Under the pieces are notes generated by a model. That model worked only from the letters and a program-made list of their open reading frames with translations. It was not told where the DNA came from and ran no database searches. From a virus: a stretch of 47,502 bases of DNA. Each line of letters opens with the position of its first letter. Position 1 is the stretch's first letter. The position numbers were made by a program, and so were the translations under genes. The stretch lies in the IMG/VR virus record IMGVR_UViG_3300025671_000107, positions 1 to 47,502 of that record. The stretch is one strand, 5' to 3'. Shown here one piece after another: positions 5,985 to 13,186 of the stretch.

Positions 5985-6986
5985 ATGACATACGAAGAAA
6001 TACTTGAAACCCCACCGCAACCCGTGGTGTACTCAATTGAATTCCCCAACGGAATGTTCTACGTGGGGAGGAGTGTGGACGTGTCAAGGCGTGCGAAGAA
6101 GCACTTCCAAACATCCATGCTTTACAAGCACGACAACCTCGCAATGAACAGATGCTTCGTGAAGTACAAGGATGGGGTCGTGTGGGACATTGTACGATCG
6201 TTTGATAGCGCAGAAGATGCCATTGACTTTGAGTCAGCTTACATTGAGGAATTCTGGGATGACCCCATGTTCCTGAACCAGAAACGTGGAGACAAGATTG
6301 ACGCCTTGTACAATGAGCGTAGACACACCAAGCCTGTGTGGTACATGAACCCGTACACTGGTGGTATGTGGCGCGACGAAACAGCGTCGACCATGAGAAA
6401 GGTCATGGGTCATGCGGGTTACGGCAAGCCAAAGGGCTGGGGTCACATTGCAAAGGGCAATACTCCAGAAGAGTGCAGAACAGATGCAGAGCGCATCCTT
6501 AAACGTGACTTCAAAAAGCTGTGCATTCAGGTACACAGGAACTCCACTCCTACATGCAAGGCCATGTCTGAATCATACCTGAAGAAGCACAGGGAGAAGC
6601 TACGCATCAAGGCCATCAAACGCAAGATGATTGTGAAAGACCTAAAGACAGGCAGGGTGTGGCTATCCAAGAAGTCAGATCTAACTGGAGCTCAATCACG
6701 TGTGAGGACAGAAGGTGTCCGCCCATGGAGTGAGTACAGCGTGAGAGGATATGGTCAAGCATGGCCTGAATTCAAGCCCGCCAAGCGGGGGTGGTGTGCC
6801 GCCCGTGCCGTTGTAGCCATAGTTCCTGACGGAACAGCGATCACATACGAAAGTGTGGGCAAGGCGGTGCGTGACCTATTCGAGGTGGAGGACAAAGCAA
6901 AGAAAAAGCATTTGTCCAAAGCCATTCGCCTTGCGATTAAACGCAACGGCAGTGCATACGGATACAAATGGAAATACGAAAAATGA
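5985..6986 (+). CDS. GIY-YIG homing endonuclease with NUMOD-type C-terminus
   Basis: 333 residues. The N-terminal GIY-YIG nuclease domain shows VYSIEF (Tyr16), FYVGRS (Tyr26, Arg29), RRAKKH (Arg35-His40) and the metal-binding Glu in IDFESAYIEEF (around 84). The C-terminal part has VKDLKTGRVW followed by a NUMOD1-like DNA-binding repeat (DGTAITYESVGKAVRDLF ... YGYKWKY, about 275-332). Such enzymes cut DNA at specific sites and spread themselves or an intron. It sits directly after the tRNA-like region and is much larger than its neighbours, so it may be a free-standing mobile gene. Its stop overlaps the next start (ATGA). Confidence 0.85.
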   Translation: MTYEEILETPPQPVVYSIEFPNGMFYVGRSVDVSRRAKKHFQTSMLYKHDNLAMNRCFVKYKDGVVWDIVRSFDSAEDAIDFESAYIEEFWDDPMFLNQKRGDKIDALYNERRHTKPVWYMNPYTGGMWRDETASTMRKVMGHAGYGKPKGWGHIAKGNTPEECRTDAERILKRDFKKLCIQVHRNSTPTCKAMSESYLKKHREKLRIKAIKRKMIVKDLKTGRVWLSKKSDLTGAQSRVRTEGVRPWSEYSVRGYGQAWPEFKPAKRGWCAARAVVAIVPDGTAITYESVGKAVRDLFEVEDKAKKKHLSKAIRLAIKRNGSAYGYKWKYEK

Positions 6987-7171
6987 GATACGATTCAATC
7001 ATGAGTGCCAACCCACTCGATCACGAGTACCGTGTCAAGGTTGAGCACATCTTCAGGGAAGCTCCAGAAGCCTCGAAGCAGTTGGAGAAGCACCTGAAGC
7101 ACTCACCGCAACTCAAAAGCGTAGTAGTCGACTGCGTGAACTCAATCTTTAATGCATCCATCAATGGATAA
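6983..7171 (+). CDS. Hypothetical small protein, 62 residues
   Basis: ATG 6983 overlaps the endonuclease stop. Helical protein with VKVEHIFREAPEASKQLEKH and a short C-terminal VVVDCVNSIF. The direct overlap means the endonuclease gene is well embedded in the operon. Function unknown. Confidence 0.55.
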   Translation: MRYDSIMSANPLDHEYRVKVEHIFREAPEASKQLEKHLKHSPQLKSVVVDCVNSIFNASING

Positions 7172-7313
7172 AAACTACACACCCCAAACACAGGCGGAGC
7201 TATGCCTCGAATGGCTCTGCAATCAAATCAAGGGCTACGAATTCAAGGTAGAAGAACTTGGAGAGGACGTGGTCACAGTCATCAATCAAATCGTAAATCG
7301 TTACTCATCATGA
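7164..7313 (+). CDS. Hypothetical small protein, 49 residues
   Basis: ATG 7164 overlaps the previous gene by 8 bases, and its TGA overlaps the next ATG. Acidic helical peptide (TQAELCLEWLCNQIKGYEF). Support is mainly the tight coupling at both ends. Confidence 0.55.
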   Translation: MDKNYTPQTQAELCLEWLCNQIKGYEFKVEELGEDVVTVINQIVNRYSS

Positions 7314-8158
7314 ACCCACTACAAAGCGCAAAGCAAGAGCTTGAAGCAAGCATCCGTTACTGCGAGAATGCTATGTCATCAGCGAAACAAACCATCGAAT
7401 CAATGAAGAAGTATCAGCAACAGACAGGTCGTGAGGAGGCTCTCGAACGTGAGCTTGCAGACATGACGGGGGAACGCAACGCTAGAGCCAAGCGAATTGT
7501 CGAGCTGAAGCAAGAGGTCAAGGACCTCAAGGTCGAGAACACGAAGCTCAATGACCGACTCATGATTTCAATGAAAGAAGTTGGGCAACTTCAAAGTGAA
7601 GTCGATGAGCTTGAACACGCATACAACAACATGAAGCAATACGCTGACAGGCTTCTCGACGAGAACGTAGGGGTTGGCGAGGGCAACGAGGAACTCAAGA
7701 CCAACATGGCCCTGATGACAGACGAGCTTGAAGAGTTGCGAGGCATTATTGACAGGATGGGCGACGACTCCACAGGAGATTCAGTCACCATCAAGCAGCT
7801 TCGTAGAGAACTCGACGAGTTGTCCAAGGCATACAAGGACTCCACCCACGAGGAGGTCACCATGAAGAAAGCATGGCGTGAGCAACGTGAGATTGTAGCC
7901 CTGCGTGACGACCAGATTGCCATGCTTGAGCGACGACTCGCCAAGCAGACAGGAGAGAAGGCCTACCCGTTCAAGGAGGGCGACATCTACTACGTCTTCA
8001 ACGGCCTCGACGGCACATGGATTGAGTCGGTGTGGGATGACGAGTCAGAACGCATCCACGACAGCCCGAACATCCCAAGCCGCCCACACAGGGTGTACTT
8101 TACGGTCGATCAGAAGCACGTACTCGACCAATTCAAACCCGAAGATGTCAATGAATGA
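7310..8158 (+). CDS. Long coiled-coil protein
   Basis: 282 residues from ATG 7310, chosen for the ATGA overlap with the upstream stop. Residues 5 to about 230 are an almost uninterrupted charged coiled coil (ELADMTGERNARAKRIVELK, LDELSKAYKDSTHEEVTMKK). The last 60 residues form a small globular part with KEGDIYYVFNGLDGTWIESV. It could be a rod-like scaffold or DNA-transaction adaptor. No known family was recognised. Confidence 0.7.
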   Translation: MNPLQSAKQELEASIRYCENAMSSAKQTIESMKKYQQQTGREEALERELADMTGERNARAKRIVELKQEVKDLKVENTKLNDRLMISMKEVGQLQSEVDELEHAYNNMKQYADRLLDENVGVGEGNEELKTNMALMTDELEELRGIIDRMGDDSTGDSVTIKQLRRELDELSKAYKDSTHEEVTMKKAWREQREIVALRDDQIAMLERRLAKQTGEKAYPFKEGDIYYVFNGLDGTWIESVWDDESERIHDSPNIPSRPHRVYFTVDQKHVLDQFKPEDVNE

Positions 8159-8230
8159 CCTGACATTTCAAACAAACTCGTAAGGCAATAACCTTACACA
8201 ACACAACGTAAACTACTTAAAATCAATACA

Positions 8231-8680
8231 ATGGAACTTAATTCAGCACAAAGAGAGCTCGCACGCCTCAAGGACAGCCTCATCAAAAGCCACGAACGCG
8301 GAATGCGCATTCTCGAAAAGACGATGGGCCGCGTAGGACACCACAACATGGTTCACACAAAGCACCTTGATAGAGCCATCATCAATCTTGAGAAAGAGAA
8401 CGAACAACTTCGCGAAACCATTGACAAGCTCACTGATGAAATGCAACTCATCAAGAATCTCAACACGCCCAAAATCAAAAGTCGGTACAGGTACACTAGG
8501 GAAGAAATCGTAGAGGCACTTATTCAGGCAGAGGGTGTACGAGAGAGAGCTGCAGAAAACCTTGGGATCAACAAGTTCTCCCTGTATCGCTACATCCGAG
8601 TGATGGATATCAACGTCCCCACAAAGCGCCGCAAGAAAATCATCAACGGAGTGACCACATACGTCAAGGTAAAATCATGA
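8231..8680 (+). CDS. Coiled coil plus Fis-type HTH DNA-binding protein
   Basis: 149 residues. The N-terminal half is coiled coil (NLEKENEQLRETIDKLTDEM, 52-71). Residues 90-123 (EEIVEALIQAEGVRERAAEN, then LGINKFSLYRYI) fit a Fis/NtrC-type helix-turn-helix with AAxxLGI before the recognition helix. The C-terminus is basic. It begins after a 72-base gap, so it may start a transcription unit. It is a likely transcription regulator or DNA organiser and a candidate binder of the palindromes near 1526-1735 (inference). Confidence 0.75.
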   Translation: MELNSAQRELARLKDSLIKSHERGMRILEKTMGRVGHHNMVHTKHLDRAIINLEKENEQLRETIDKLTDEMQLIKNLNTPKIKSRYRYTREEIVEALIQAEGVRERAAENLGINKFSLYRYIRVMDINVPTKRRKKIINGVTTYVKVKS

Positions 8681-9105
8681 GACGCAGAACAAAAAGAATC
8701 AAGAAGCGGTTCCGAGTGCGCTTTCACTTGGGCAAGGGTGCAAACTACATGCACTGGCAGGTAACCGACCGAGGCATCATGTCAGACTCTGGCGATGCTC
8801 GTGAGTACTACAGCCCCGACAAGGTTGAGATTGTGATGCATGGTGCCAAGCTCGGTAACCAAGTGTCCACCGCTCTCAAAATCTTCGAGGGCGAGAACAA
8901 GACTGTGTGTGCTTGGGTTGAGTGCGACGCTGTTGACATCAACTACAAGGCCTCCAAGGTGTTCGAAGAGGCTGACGTCACGAACCTTGAGCGCATCATG
9001 TACAACCCACGTAAGAACCCGCATTGGTTCACCGAAGATGACCACAACATCGACGACAAAGAATTCAGAAAACTCACAACGAAACAAAACAAAATCTATG
9101 GCTAA
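8677..9105 (+). CDS. Conserved-type phage protein, basic N-terminus
   Basis: 142 residues linked by ATGA to the HTH gene. A very basic N-terminus (MRRRTKRIKKRFRVRF) is followed by LGKGANYMHWQV and KTVCAWVECDAVDI, a combination recalled from many environmental phage genomes without known function. Possibly nucleic-acid binding because of the charge. Confidence 0.65.
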   Translation: MRRRTKRIKKRFRVRFHLGKGANYMHWQVTDRGIMSDSGDAREYYSPDKVEIVMHGAKLGNQVSTALKIFEGENKTVCAWVECDAVDINYKASKVFEEADVTNLERIMYNPRKNPHWFTEDDHNIDDKEFRKLTTKQNKIYG

Positions 9106-9463
9106 TTCACTCTTCTCCCTCCACGCTTACCTCAAGGAAGGCATCTGGATGTTCGACGACGAATCACGCAACATCAAGGAAGAGCCATTCGTGGCAGGTG
9201 CAGACATCATGTTCGACATCATGAGCGGACGTGAGGCCGATCCCACGATCGAGTCCTGCAGCATTGTGTTCGGTGCCACACCAATCCCAGATCATGACAT
9301 TCACGTGACACTCTTCGACGAGGATGGTCACGATGGACACTTCTACTTGGTCGAGAAATTTAAGCAGTTCCCCGACATGAAGGGGTTCACCTTCTGGCTG
9401 TGCCCCGCACTGCTTCAGTTCTTTGAGATTGCACCTACAGACATCTTCGTATCCCTCAAGTAA
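9098..9463 (+). CDS. Hypothetical phage protein, DUF6717-like
   Basis: 121 residues from ATG 9098, overlapping the upstream gene by 8 bases. The blocks GIWMFDDESRNIKEEPFVAG, a central IPDHDIHVTLF, and GFTFWLCPALLQFFEIAPTD match my recollection of the DUF6717 family of uncharacterised proteins. It is cytosolic, with no catalytic site visible. Confidence 0.6.
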   Translation: MANSLFSLHAYLKEGIWMFDDESRNIKEEPFVAGADIMFDIMSGREADPTIESCSIVFGATPIPDHDIHVTLFDEDGHDGHFYLVEKFKQFPDMKGFTFWLCPALLQFFEIAPTDIFVSLK

Positions 9464-9615
9464 TGCCCAAGCCTCCCAAGAAGCTCGGACTACCTCAGGG
9501 TAGGGCCGACCTCAACCACCCCAAGAACCAGCACTCTCCACGAGCCCGTCGCCGCAAGATGCAACGGTTCCTTGACAAGAACTTCCCAATCAAAGATTCA
9601 GAAAACAATGAGTGA
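9463..9615 (+). CDS. Small basic protein, 50 residues
   Basis: Start/stop overlap (TAATG) with the upstream gene. Pro/Lys/Arg-rich, with HSPRARRRKMQRFLDKNF in the middle, so nucleic-acid binding is plausible. Its end overlaps the next gene by 8 bases. Confidence 0.6.
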   Translation: MPKPPKKLGLPQGRADLNHPKNQHSPRARRRKMQRFLDKNFPIKDSENNE

Positions 9616-9988
9616 TTACACAGGCCTCCTCCTGTCTGCCATGGAGTTCCCGCTAGACGAGGACCACCACGCAGACGTAGCCAAGAAGATGGTCATCAGC
9701 GACATAGAAAATATGGGCGACGAGGACTTTCTAACTCAGAAGTCTTCGGATATTTGCGCCTCTTTTATGAAGGTGTGCGTGGACTCATCCTACGAACAGC
9801 TCAACGAGATCAAGTCCATCATGGAGGCTGAGACAGAGCTAGACGATATGGGAGTCGGTGATGATCAGACACGTGTGGATCTCTGGGCTGTTACCCGAGC
9901 CGTGCACAACAACTACTCTATGGGCATGTCCGTCCTTTCCCACTACATGCAAATCTTCGAACATCTAAAATCCAAGTACTATGAATGA
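9608..9988 (+). CDS. Hypothetical acidic protein, 126 residues
   Basis: Start at ATG 9608, chosen for its 8-base overlap with the previous gene. All-helical acidic protein (MEAETELDDMGVGDDQTRVD). Its C-terminal end overlaps the DnaA-like gene. No family was recognised. Confidence 0.65.
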   Translation: MSDYTGLLLSAMEFPLDEDHHADVAKKMVISDIENMGDEDFLTQKSSDICASFMKVCVDSSYEQLNEIKSIMEAETELDDMGVGDDQTRVDLWAVTRAVHNNYSMGMSVLSHYMQIFEHLKSKYYE

Positions 9989-10454
9989 ATTTCTTGAAGA
10001 GGTACGAGCCGAGTACGAAAAGCGGCAGGAGTACAAGATCAACCCATCCCGCCTTCGGGAGAACGTAGAGCACAAGGCTGCCATCTCCAATGCGGTGCGA
10101 CCCTTCTCCACGTTCAAGGAGATTGGCAAGCTGTTCGACATGAACCACTCATCGATCGTGCACTACAGCCGTGAGCACCTTGGCCTCATGCAGTGGTCAC
10201 CAGCATACCGATTCAACTACGGTATTGCAATGGCCTGTGTGAAGAAAGTGTCAACGGACATGGACGTCATCCCCCTCGACAACAGGTACATGGATGGCCA
10301 CAAGCAGCTGAAACAGCTGGACAGTATTCTGGAATGGGTGACAGACATGCGGGAACAAGTGATCGAAAAACTTGACGGAAAGTACAATGATCACTACATT
10401 TGCAATGTCGAAGACGAATCACCTCAAAACGTTGAGGGCAAACAAGACAACTAA
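9981..10454 (+). CDS. DnaA domain-IV-like DNA-binding protein
   Basis: 157 residues. Positions 30-65 (AISNAVRPFSTFKEIGKLF followed by DMNHSSIVHYSREH) match the helix-turn-helix signature of DnaA domain IV, where IGxLFxxxHSTVxH contacts the DnaA box. The AAA+ ATPase part of DnaA is absent, so the protein may bind origin-like sites or compete with host DnaA. The remainder is helical. It immediately precedes recombination genes, consistent with a role in phage replication start (inference). Confidence 0.75.
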   Translation: MNEFLEEVRAEYEKRQEYKINPSRLRENVEHKAAISNAVRPFSTFKEIGKLFDMNHSSIVHYSREHLGLMQWSPAYRFNYGIAMACVKKVSTDMDVIPLDNRYMDGHKQLKQLDSILEWVTDMREQVIEKLDGKYNDHYICNVEDESPQNVEGKQDN

Positions 10455-10465
10455 TTCAATTCAAT

Positions 10466-11020
10466 ATGAACAACTACAAGTTCAAGACCACGAACATCCG
10501 TGGCAAGCAGTACGTTGAAGTCAACGAACGCATCAAGTTCTTCCGTCAGGAGGAGCAGTACAAGAACTGGGGCATCCTCACAGACTTCCCCCTCATCGAC
10601 TCTGATCAGTGCATGTGTGTGTGCTCTATCGTAACCCCCGAGGGTAACGTCGTATCCCAAGGCACAGCACACGAGGTGCGTAGTGCATCCAACATCAACA
10701 AGACCAGCTATGTCGAAAACTGTGAGACCTCCGCAATCGGACGAGCTCTTGCCATGCTCGGAATCGGTATCGACACTTCAATTGCGTCAGCTAATGAGGT
10801 TGAAGATGCAATCGCGCAGCAGCAGGCCATGGTCGACAACCCTCACGTCCAGAAGCTTAGCAAAGCTCTCGATGCGCCAGTCGAGAACATCATGGACAAA
10901 GCGGTGAACTACATCAAGGGTCAGGCTGACAAGCAGAAGGCCTTCGATTCTATCATGAAGAAGTACAGCTCTCAGCTTACTGAGAAGCAGGTTACGGGAC
11001 TCAAGAAGTTCGTGCGATGA
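10466..11020 (+). CDS. erf: ERF-family single-strand annealing protein
   Basis: 184 residues. The middle carries the ERF-like signature: beta strands with CVCSIVTPEGNVVSQGTA, then SYVENCETSAIGRALAMLGI (81-100). ERF proteins anneal complementary single strands during phage recombination and genome circularisation. The C-terminal third is a Lys-rich helical tail. The following exonuclease gene (11438) would supply the 3' overhangs, as in other two-component phage recombination modules. Confidence 0.8.
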   Translation: MNNYKFKTTNIRGKQYVEVNERIKFFRQEEQYKNWGILTDFPLIDSDQCMCVCSIVTPEGNVVSQGTAHEVRSASNINKTSYVENCETSAIGRALAMLGIGIDTSIASANEVEDAIAQQQAMVDNPHVQKLSKALDAPVENIMDKAVNYIKGQADKQKAFDSIMKKYSSQLTEKQVTGLKKFVR

Positions 11021-11304
11021 GCAGCTGTTCTGTGAACAAGAACGGCATCTTCATAAGTATGGAAAATCGTGGTAAGGACAAGAAGCTTGTCCCTTGGGCT
11101 CTCATAAAGCGCGACGTGATCTATCCATCTGTGAGGCACTGCGTGTGCGAGGAGCACGGAATTGACACCTACCTCGTAGATAAGTCGATAGCAGGCAACC
11201 GAATCCGTCGGTTGTTTGCTAGCGAACGTGAAGCACTCAAGGCTCTGGACATGTTCCTCATCTCAAATGGGAAGGAACCCCGACACGTACTTAAGAGAGC
11301 ATAA
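11017..11304 (+). CDS. Hypothetical protein, 95 residues
   Basis: ATGA overlap with the ERF gene. Basic protein with FISMENRGKDKKLVPWALIK at the N-terminus and RRLFASEREALKALDMFL near the C-terminus. It contains four Cys but no clear zinc site. Its placement inside the recombination module suggests an accessory role. Function unknown. Confidence 0.6.
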   Translation: MSSCSVNKNGIFISMENRGKDKKLVPWALIKRDVIYPSVRHCVCEEHGIDTYLVDKSIAGNRIRRLFASEREALKALDMFLISNGKEPRHVLKRA

Positions 11305-11310
11305 TTAGAC

Positions 11311-11436
11311 ATGACTGAGTTAGTTCAGTGCAGCAGATGTTTAGCCATGCAGCAGGCAGACATCAGCGAAACGATAGCGATCACTTGTCATTTCTGCGGA
11401 GAAACTGACGCTGCATTTACAGAAGATTTTATTTAA
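11311..11436 (+). CDS. Small zinc-ribbon-like protein, 41 residues
   Basis: ATG 11311, six bases after the previous stop. Two CxxC knuckles are visible, CSRC (7-10) and CHFC (26-29), 15 residues apart, enough for a minimal zinc ribbon. It ends one base before the exonuclease start. It may act as a small DNA- or protein-binding cofactor in the recombination module (inference). Confidence 0.6.
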   Translation: MTELVQCSRCLAMQQADISETIAITCHFCGETDAAFTEDFI

Positions 11437-11437
11437 C

Positions 11438-12199
11438 ATGAGAGAACAACTAAAAGCAGCCGTAGGCAAGCCACACCTGTCTTACTCGTCCCTGAAGTAC
11501 GCACTCGGAGACATGAAGCTTTGGGAGATGTACATGCGGGGTCAGCTCAAGAAAGAGTCTGAAGCCCTGTTCTTCGGCAGCGTCTACGACATGTTGTTAT
11601 TCGAACCAGAAAAAGCATATGAACAGTTCTACACCCTCGATGATACTAGCATTTGTGACACTATTGGCGGCCGTAGTCCTCGGAGTACGAAGCGGTACAA
11701 AGAGTGGAAGGCAGAGGAAGCTGAGAAGGCAGGAGGTAAAGACTTGGTATCTCAAGAGGAATGGAAAAAGGCGCATGAGATGATCCAACGCCTGAAGGAT
11801 TGCGGTCTGTACGACAAGCGTTTTGCAGGTGGCAAGTATCAGGTAGAGTTCAACGTGGATCTCGATGGTGTTCCACTCAAGGGGTTCCTCGACTGCCTTC
11901 AAGAAGGTGACTTCATCGTGGACTCCAAGTCATCTCGTTCAGTAAGCAAGTTCCGCTACGACGTGCGTGGCTTCAGCTACGACATTCAAGCGTACATCTA
12001 CACCAAGGTCTTTGGCATCAAGGATTTCTGGTGGGTCGTGCAAGAGAAGAACTATCCGTTCTATCCTGCCGACGTCAAGTGTTCAGAAGAAACCCTCTTC
12101 AATGGAGAGATGAAGTTTCATCAAGCGGTCGAGAACATCAACAACTGGCTCAATGGAAACAAAGAAACAGTGGCCCACTACGCCGAGTTCGTTGTCTGA
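11438..12199 (+). CDS. RecB/Cas4-like PD-(D/E)XK exonuclease
   Basis: 253 residues. Catalytic signature: Asp152 in GVPLKGFLDCL, then DFIVDSKSS with Asp162-x-Lys164, followed by the RecB-type motif YDIQAYIY (Gln184). An N-terminal FGSVYDMLLFEPE (47-59) corresponds to the family helix that usually carries a His. The family (DUF3799/PDDEXK_12-like) digests DNA ends and is usually paired with an annealing protein, here the ERF protein just upstream. Asp takes the place of the usual Glu before x-Lys. Confidence 0.8.
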   Translation: MREQLKAAVGKPHLSYSSLKYALGDMKLWEMYMRGQLKKESEALFFGSVYDMLLFEPEKAYEQFYTLDDTSICDTIGGRSPRSTKRYKEWKAEEAEKAGGKDLVSQEEWKKAHEMIQRLKDCGLYDKRFAGGKYQVEFNVDLDGVPLKGFLDCLQEGDFIVDSKSSRSVSKFRYDVRGFSYDIQAYIYTKVFGIKDFWWVVQEKNYPFYPADVKCSEETLFNGEMKFHQAVENINNWLNGNKETVAHYAEFVV

Positions 12200-12201
12200 C
12201 C

Positions 12202-12269
12202 GAGACAAGATCATAGCCACGGTCTTGTATCTACTATGGCTCTTTTTTTAACCCTATAATTTTTTAAGT
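12202..12269 (+). promoter_or_regulatory. Possible terminator followed by promoter
   Basis: AGCCA (12215-12219) can pair with TGGCT (12237-12241) just before a seven-T run (12243-12249). An overlapping hairpin, ACAAGA/TCTTGT (12205-12228), would exclude it, resembling an attenuator pair. Ten bases after the T-run begins, TATAAT (12255-12260) lies shortly before ATG 12270. The stems are short, so this is a weak call. Confidence 0.35.
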
Positions 12270-12578
12270 ATGAGCGACAAGCAATACGACAGCGTACTCG
12301 TTGGGTACGCAGAGGAACCACGCTTCAACGAAGACGGTTCATTGAGAGACTGGTCAGTCCGTTTCAAGGACGCAGAACTCAAGGAGATGGTGGAGAAGTA
12401 CGCCACCACACGCAACGAACAAGGCCAAGGGGGTAACCTCTACGTGACCATGTTCATGTCTAAGGGCGGTAAGGCATGCTGCCGAGTGTTCGACCCTAAC
12501 AGCGCTGCTGCCAAGGAACGTCGTGCACAGAAGGAGGCCAAGGCCCCTGCCCAAGAATCAGATGCCCTGCCATTCTGA
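12270..12578 (+). CDS. Small protein with SSB-like C-terminal tail
   Basis: 102 residues. The body has strands that could form a small OB-like fold (QYDSVLVGYAEEPRF, NLYVTMFMSKGGKACCRVFD), then a charged linker and the C-terminal tip ESDALPF. An acidic tail ending in Pro-Phe is the hallmark of bacterial SSB, used to recruit replication and repair enzymes. The protein is shorter than normal SSB (about 110-180 residues), so it may be a reduced phage SSB or a mimic of the tail. It is located between the exonuclease and primase-helicase. Confidence 0.6.
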   Translation: MSDKQYDSVLVGYAEEPRFNEDGSLRDWSVRFKDAELKEMVEKYATTRNEQGQGGNLYVTMFMSKGGKACCRVFDPNSAAAKERRAQKEAKAPAQESDALPF

Positions 12579-12597
12579 TAAGGCACCCATCTATCAC

Positions 12598-12855
12598 ATG
12601 ACCGCTCGTGTCGCCTTCAAGAAACGGAAGGTTGTACACGAGCGTGTTGTGTGGGTGGTATCCGTCTTTGAATCACCTCATGACATCCGCAAGTACGACT
12701 ACAAGACGATGTCCCGACTGGAACAGGAGCTCTACGGGAAGAACGCCAAGTCGGAGAAGCACATCATGATCAGGGAGATTCTCACGAAGAAGTTTATCTC
12801 AAACTCAACACTTACTCTAGATGAACACAAGCAGCAAAATCAAGCAAAAGTGTAA
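12598..12855 (+). CDS. Hypothetical phage protein with ESPHDIRKYDY block
   Basis: 85 residues from ATG 12598. An alternative ATG at 12562 would overlap the upstream gene by 17 bases and add 12 residues. The block VSVFESPHDIRKYDY followed by LEQELYGKNAKSE is recalled from related phages without function. Basic N-terminus (AFKKRKVVHERVVW). It overlaps the next gene by 35 bases. Confidence 0.6.
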   Translation: MTARVAFKKRKVVHERVVWVVSVFESPHDIRKYDYKTMSRLEQELYGKNAKSEKHIMIREILTKKFISNSTLTLDEHKQQNQAKV

Positions 12856-13186
12856 GGAACTTGAGGACCTACTCCTCATGAAGAACTCAAAGTATGGAAA
12901 CTCAGCGCTCGAACCGCTGAACGTTTTCTCAGAGGCGGGGGCGGTCGCAGGCATCAAGATGCGCATCGACGACAAGCTCAAGCGAATCAAGAATGCAGGT
13001 CTCGTTGACGCGACGGAGGATACGTTGCAAGACCTCGCTGGTTATCTCATCCTCCTCATGATTGCGAAGGACAATGAAAGTAACGATTTTCAAAAACGTA
13101 TTCGACAAAACCAACCCCCACGTGATCCATCTAAGCAAGGCGCTGGAGAGGATCAAGAGTGGGCGGTCGAGTACACTAGTATCTGA
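12821..13186 (+). CDS. Nucleotide-modification-associated (Nmad1-like) protein
   Basis: 121 residues. The core MKNSKYGNSALEPLNVFSEA, with GIKMRIDDKLKRIKNAG and EDTLQDLAGYLILL, matches the Nmad1/DUF1599 family found in phages and linked by genome context to modified nucleotides. The family's His/Asp/Glu pattern around RIDDKL and EDTLQDL is kept. After about residue 83 the sequence becomes low-complexity (NQPPRDPSKQGAGEDQEW), and this tail is encoded in the 113 bases that also encode the start of the primase-helicase in another frame. The cellular role is not established. Confidence 0.75.
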   Translation: MNTSSKIKQKCKELEDLLLMKNSKYGNSALEPLNVFSEAGAVAGIKMRIDDKLKRIKNAGLVDATEDTLQDLAGYLILLMIAKDNESNDFQKRIRQNQPPRDPSKQGAGEDQEWAVEYTSI

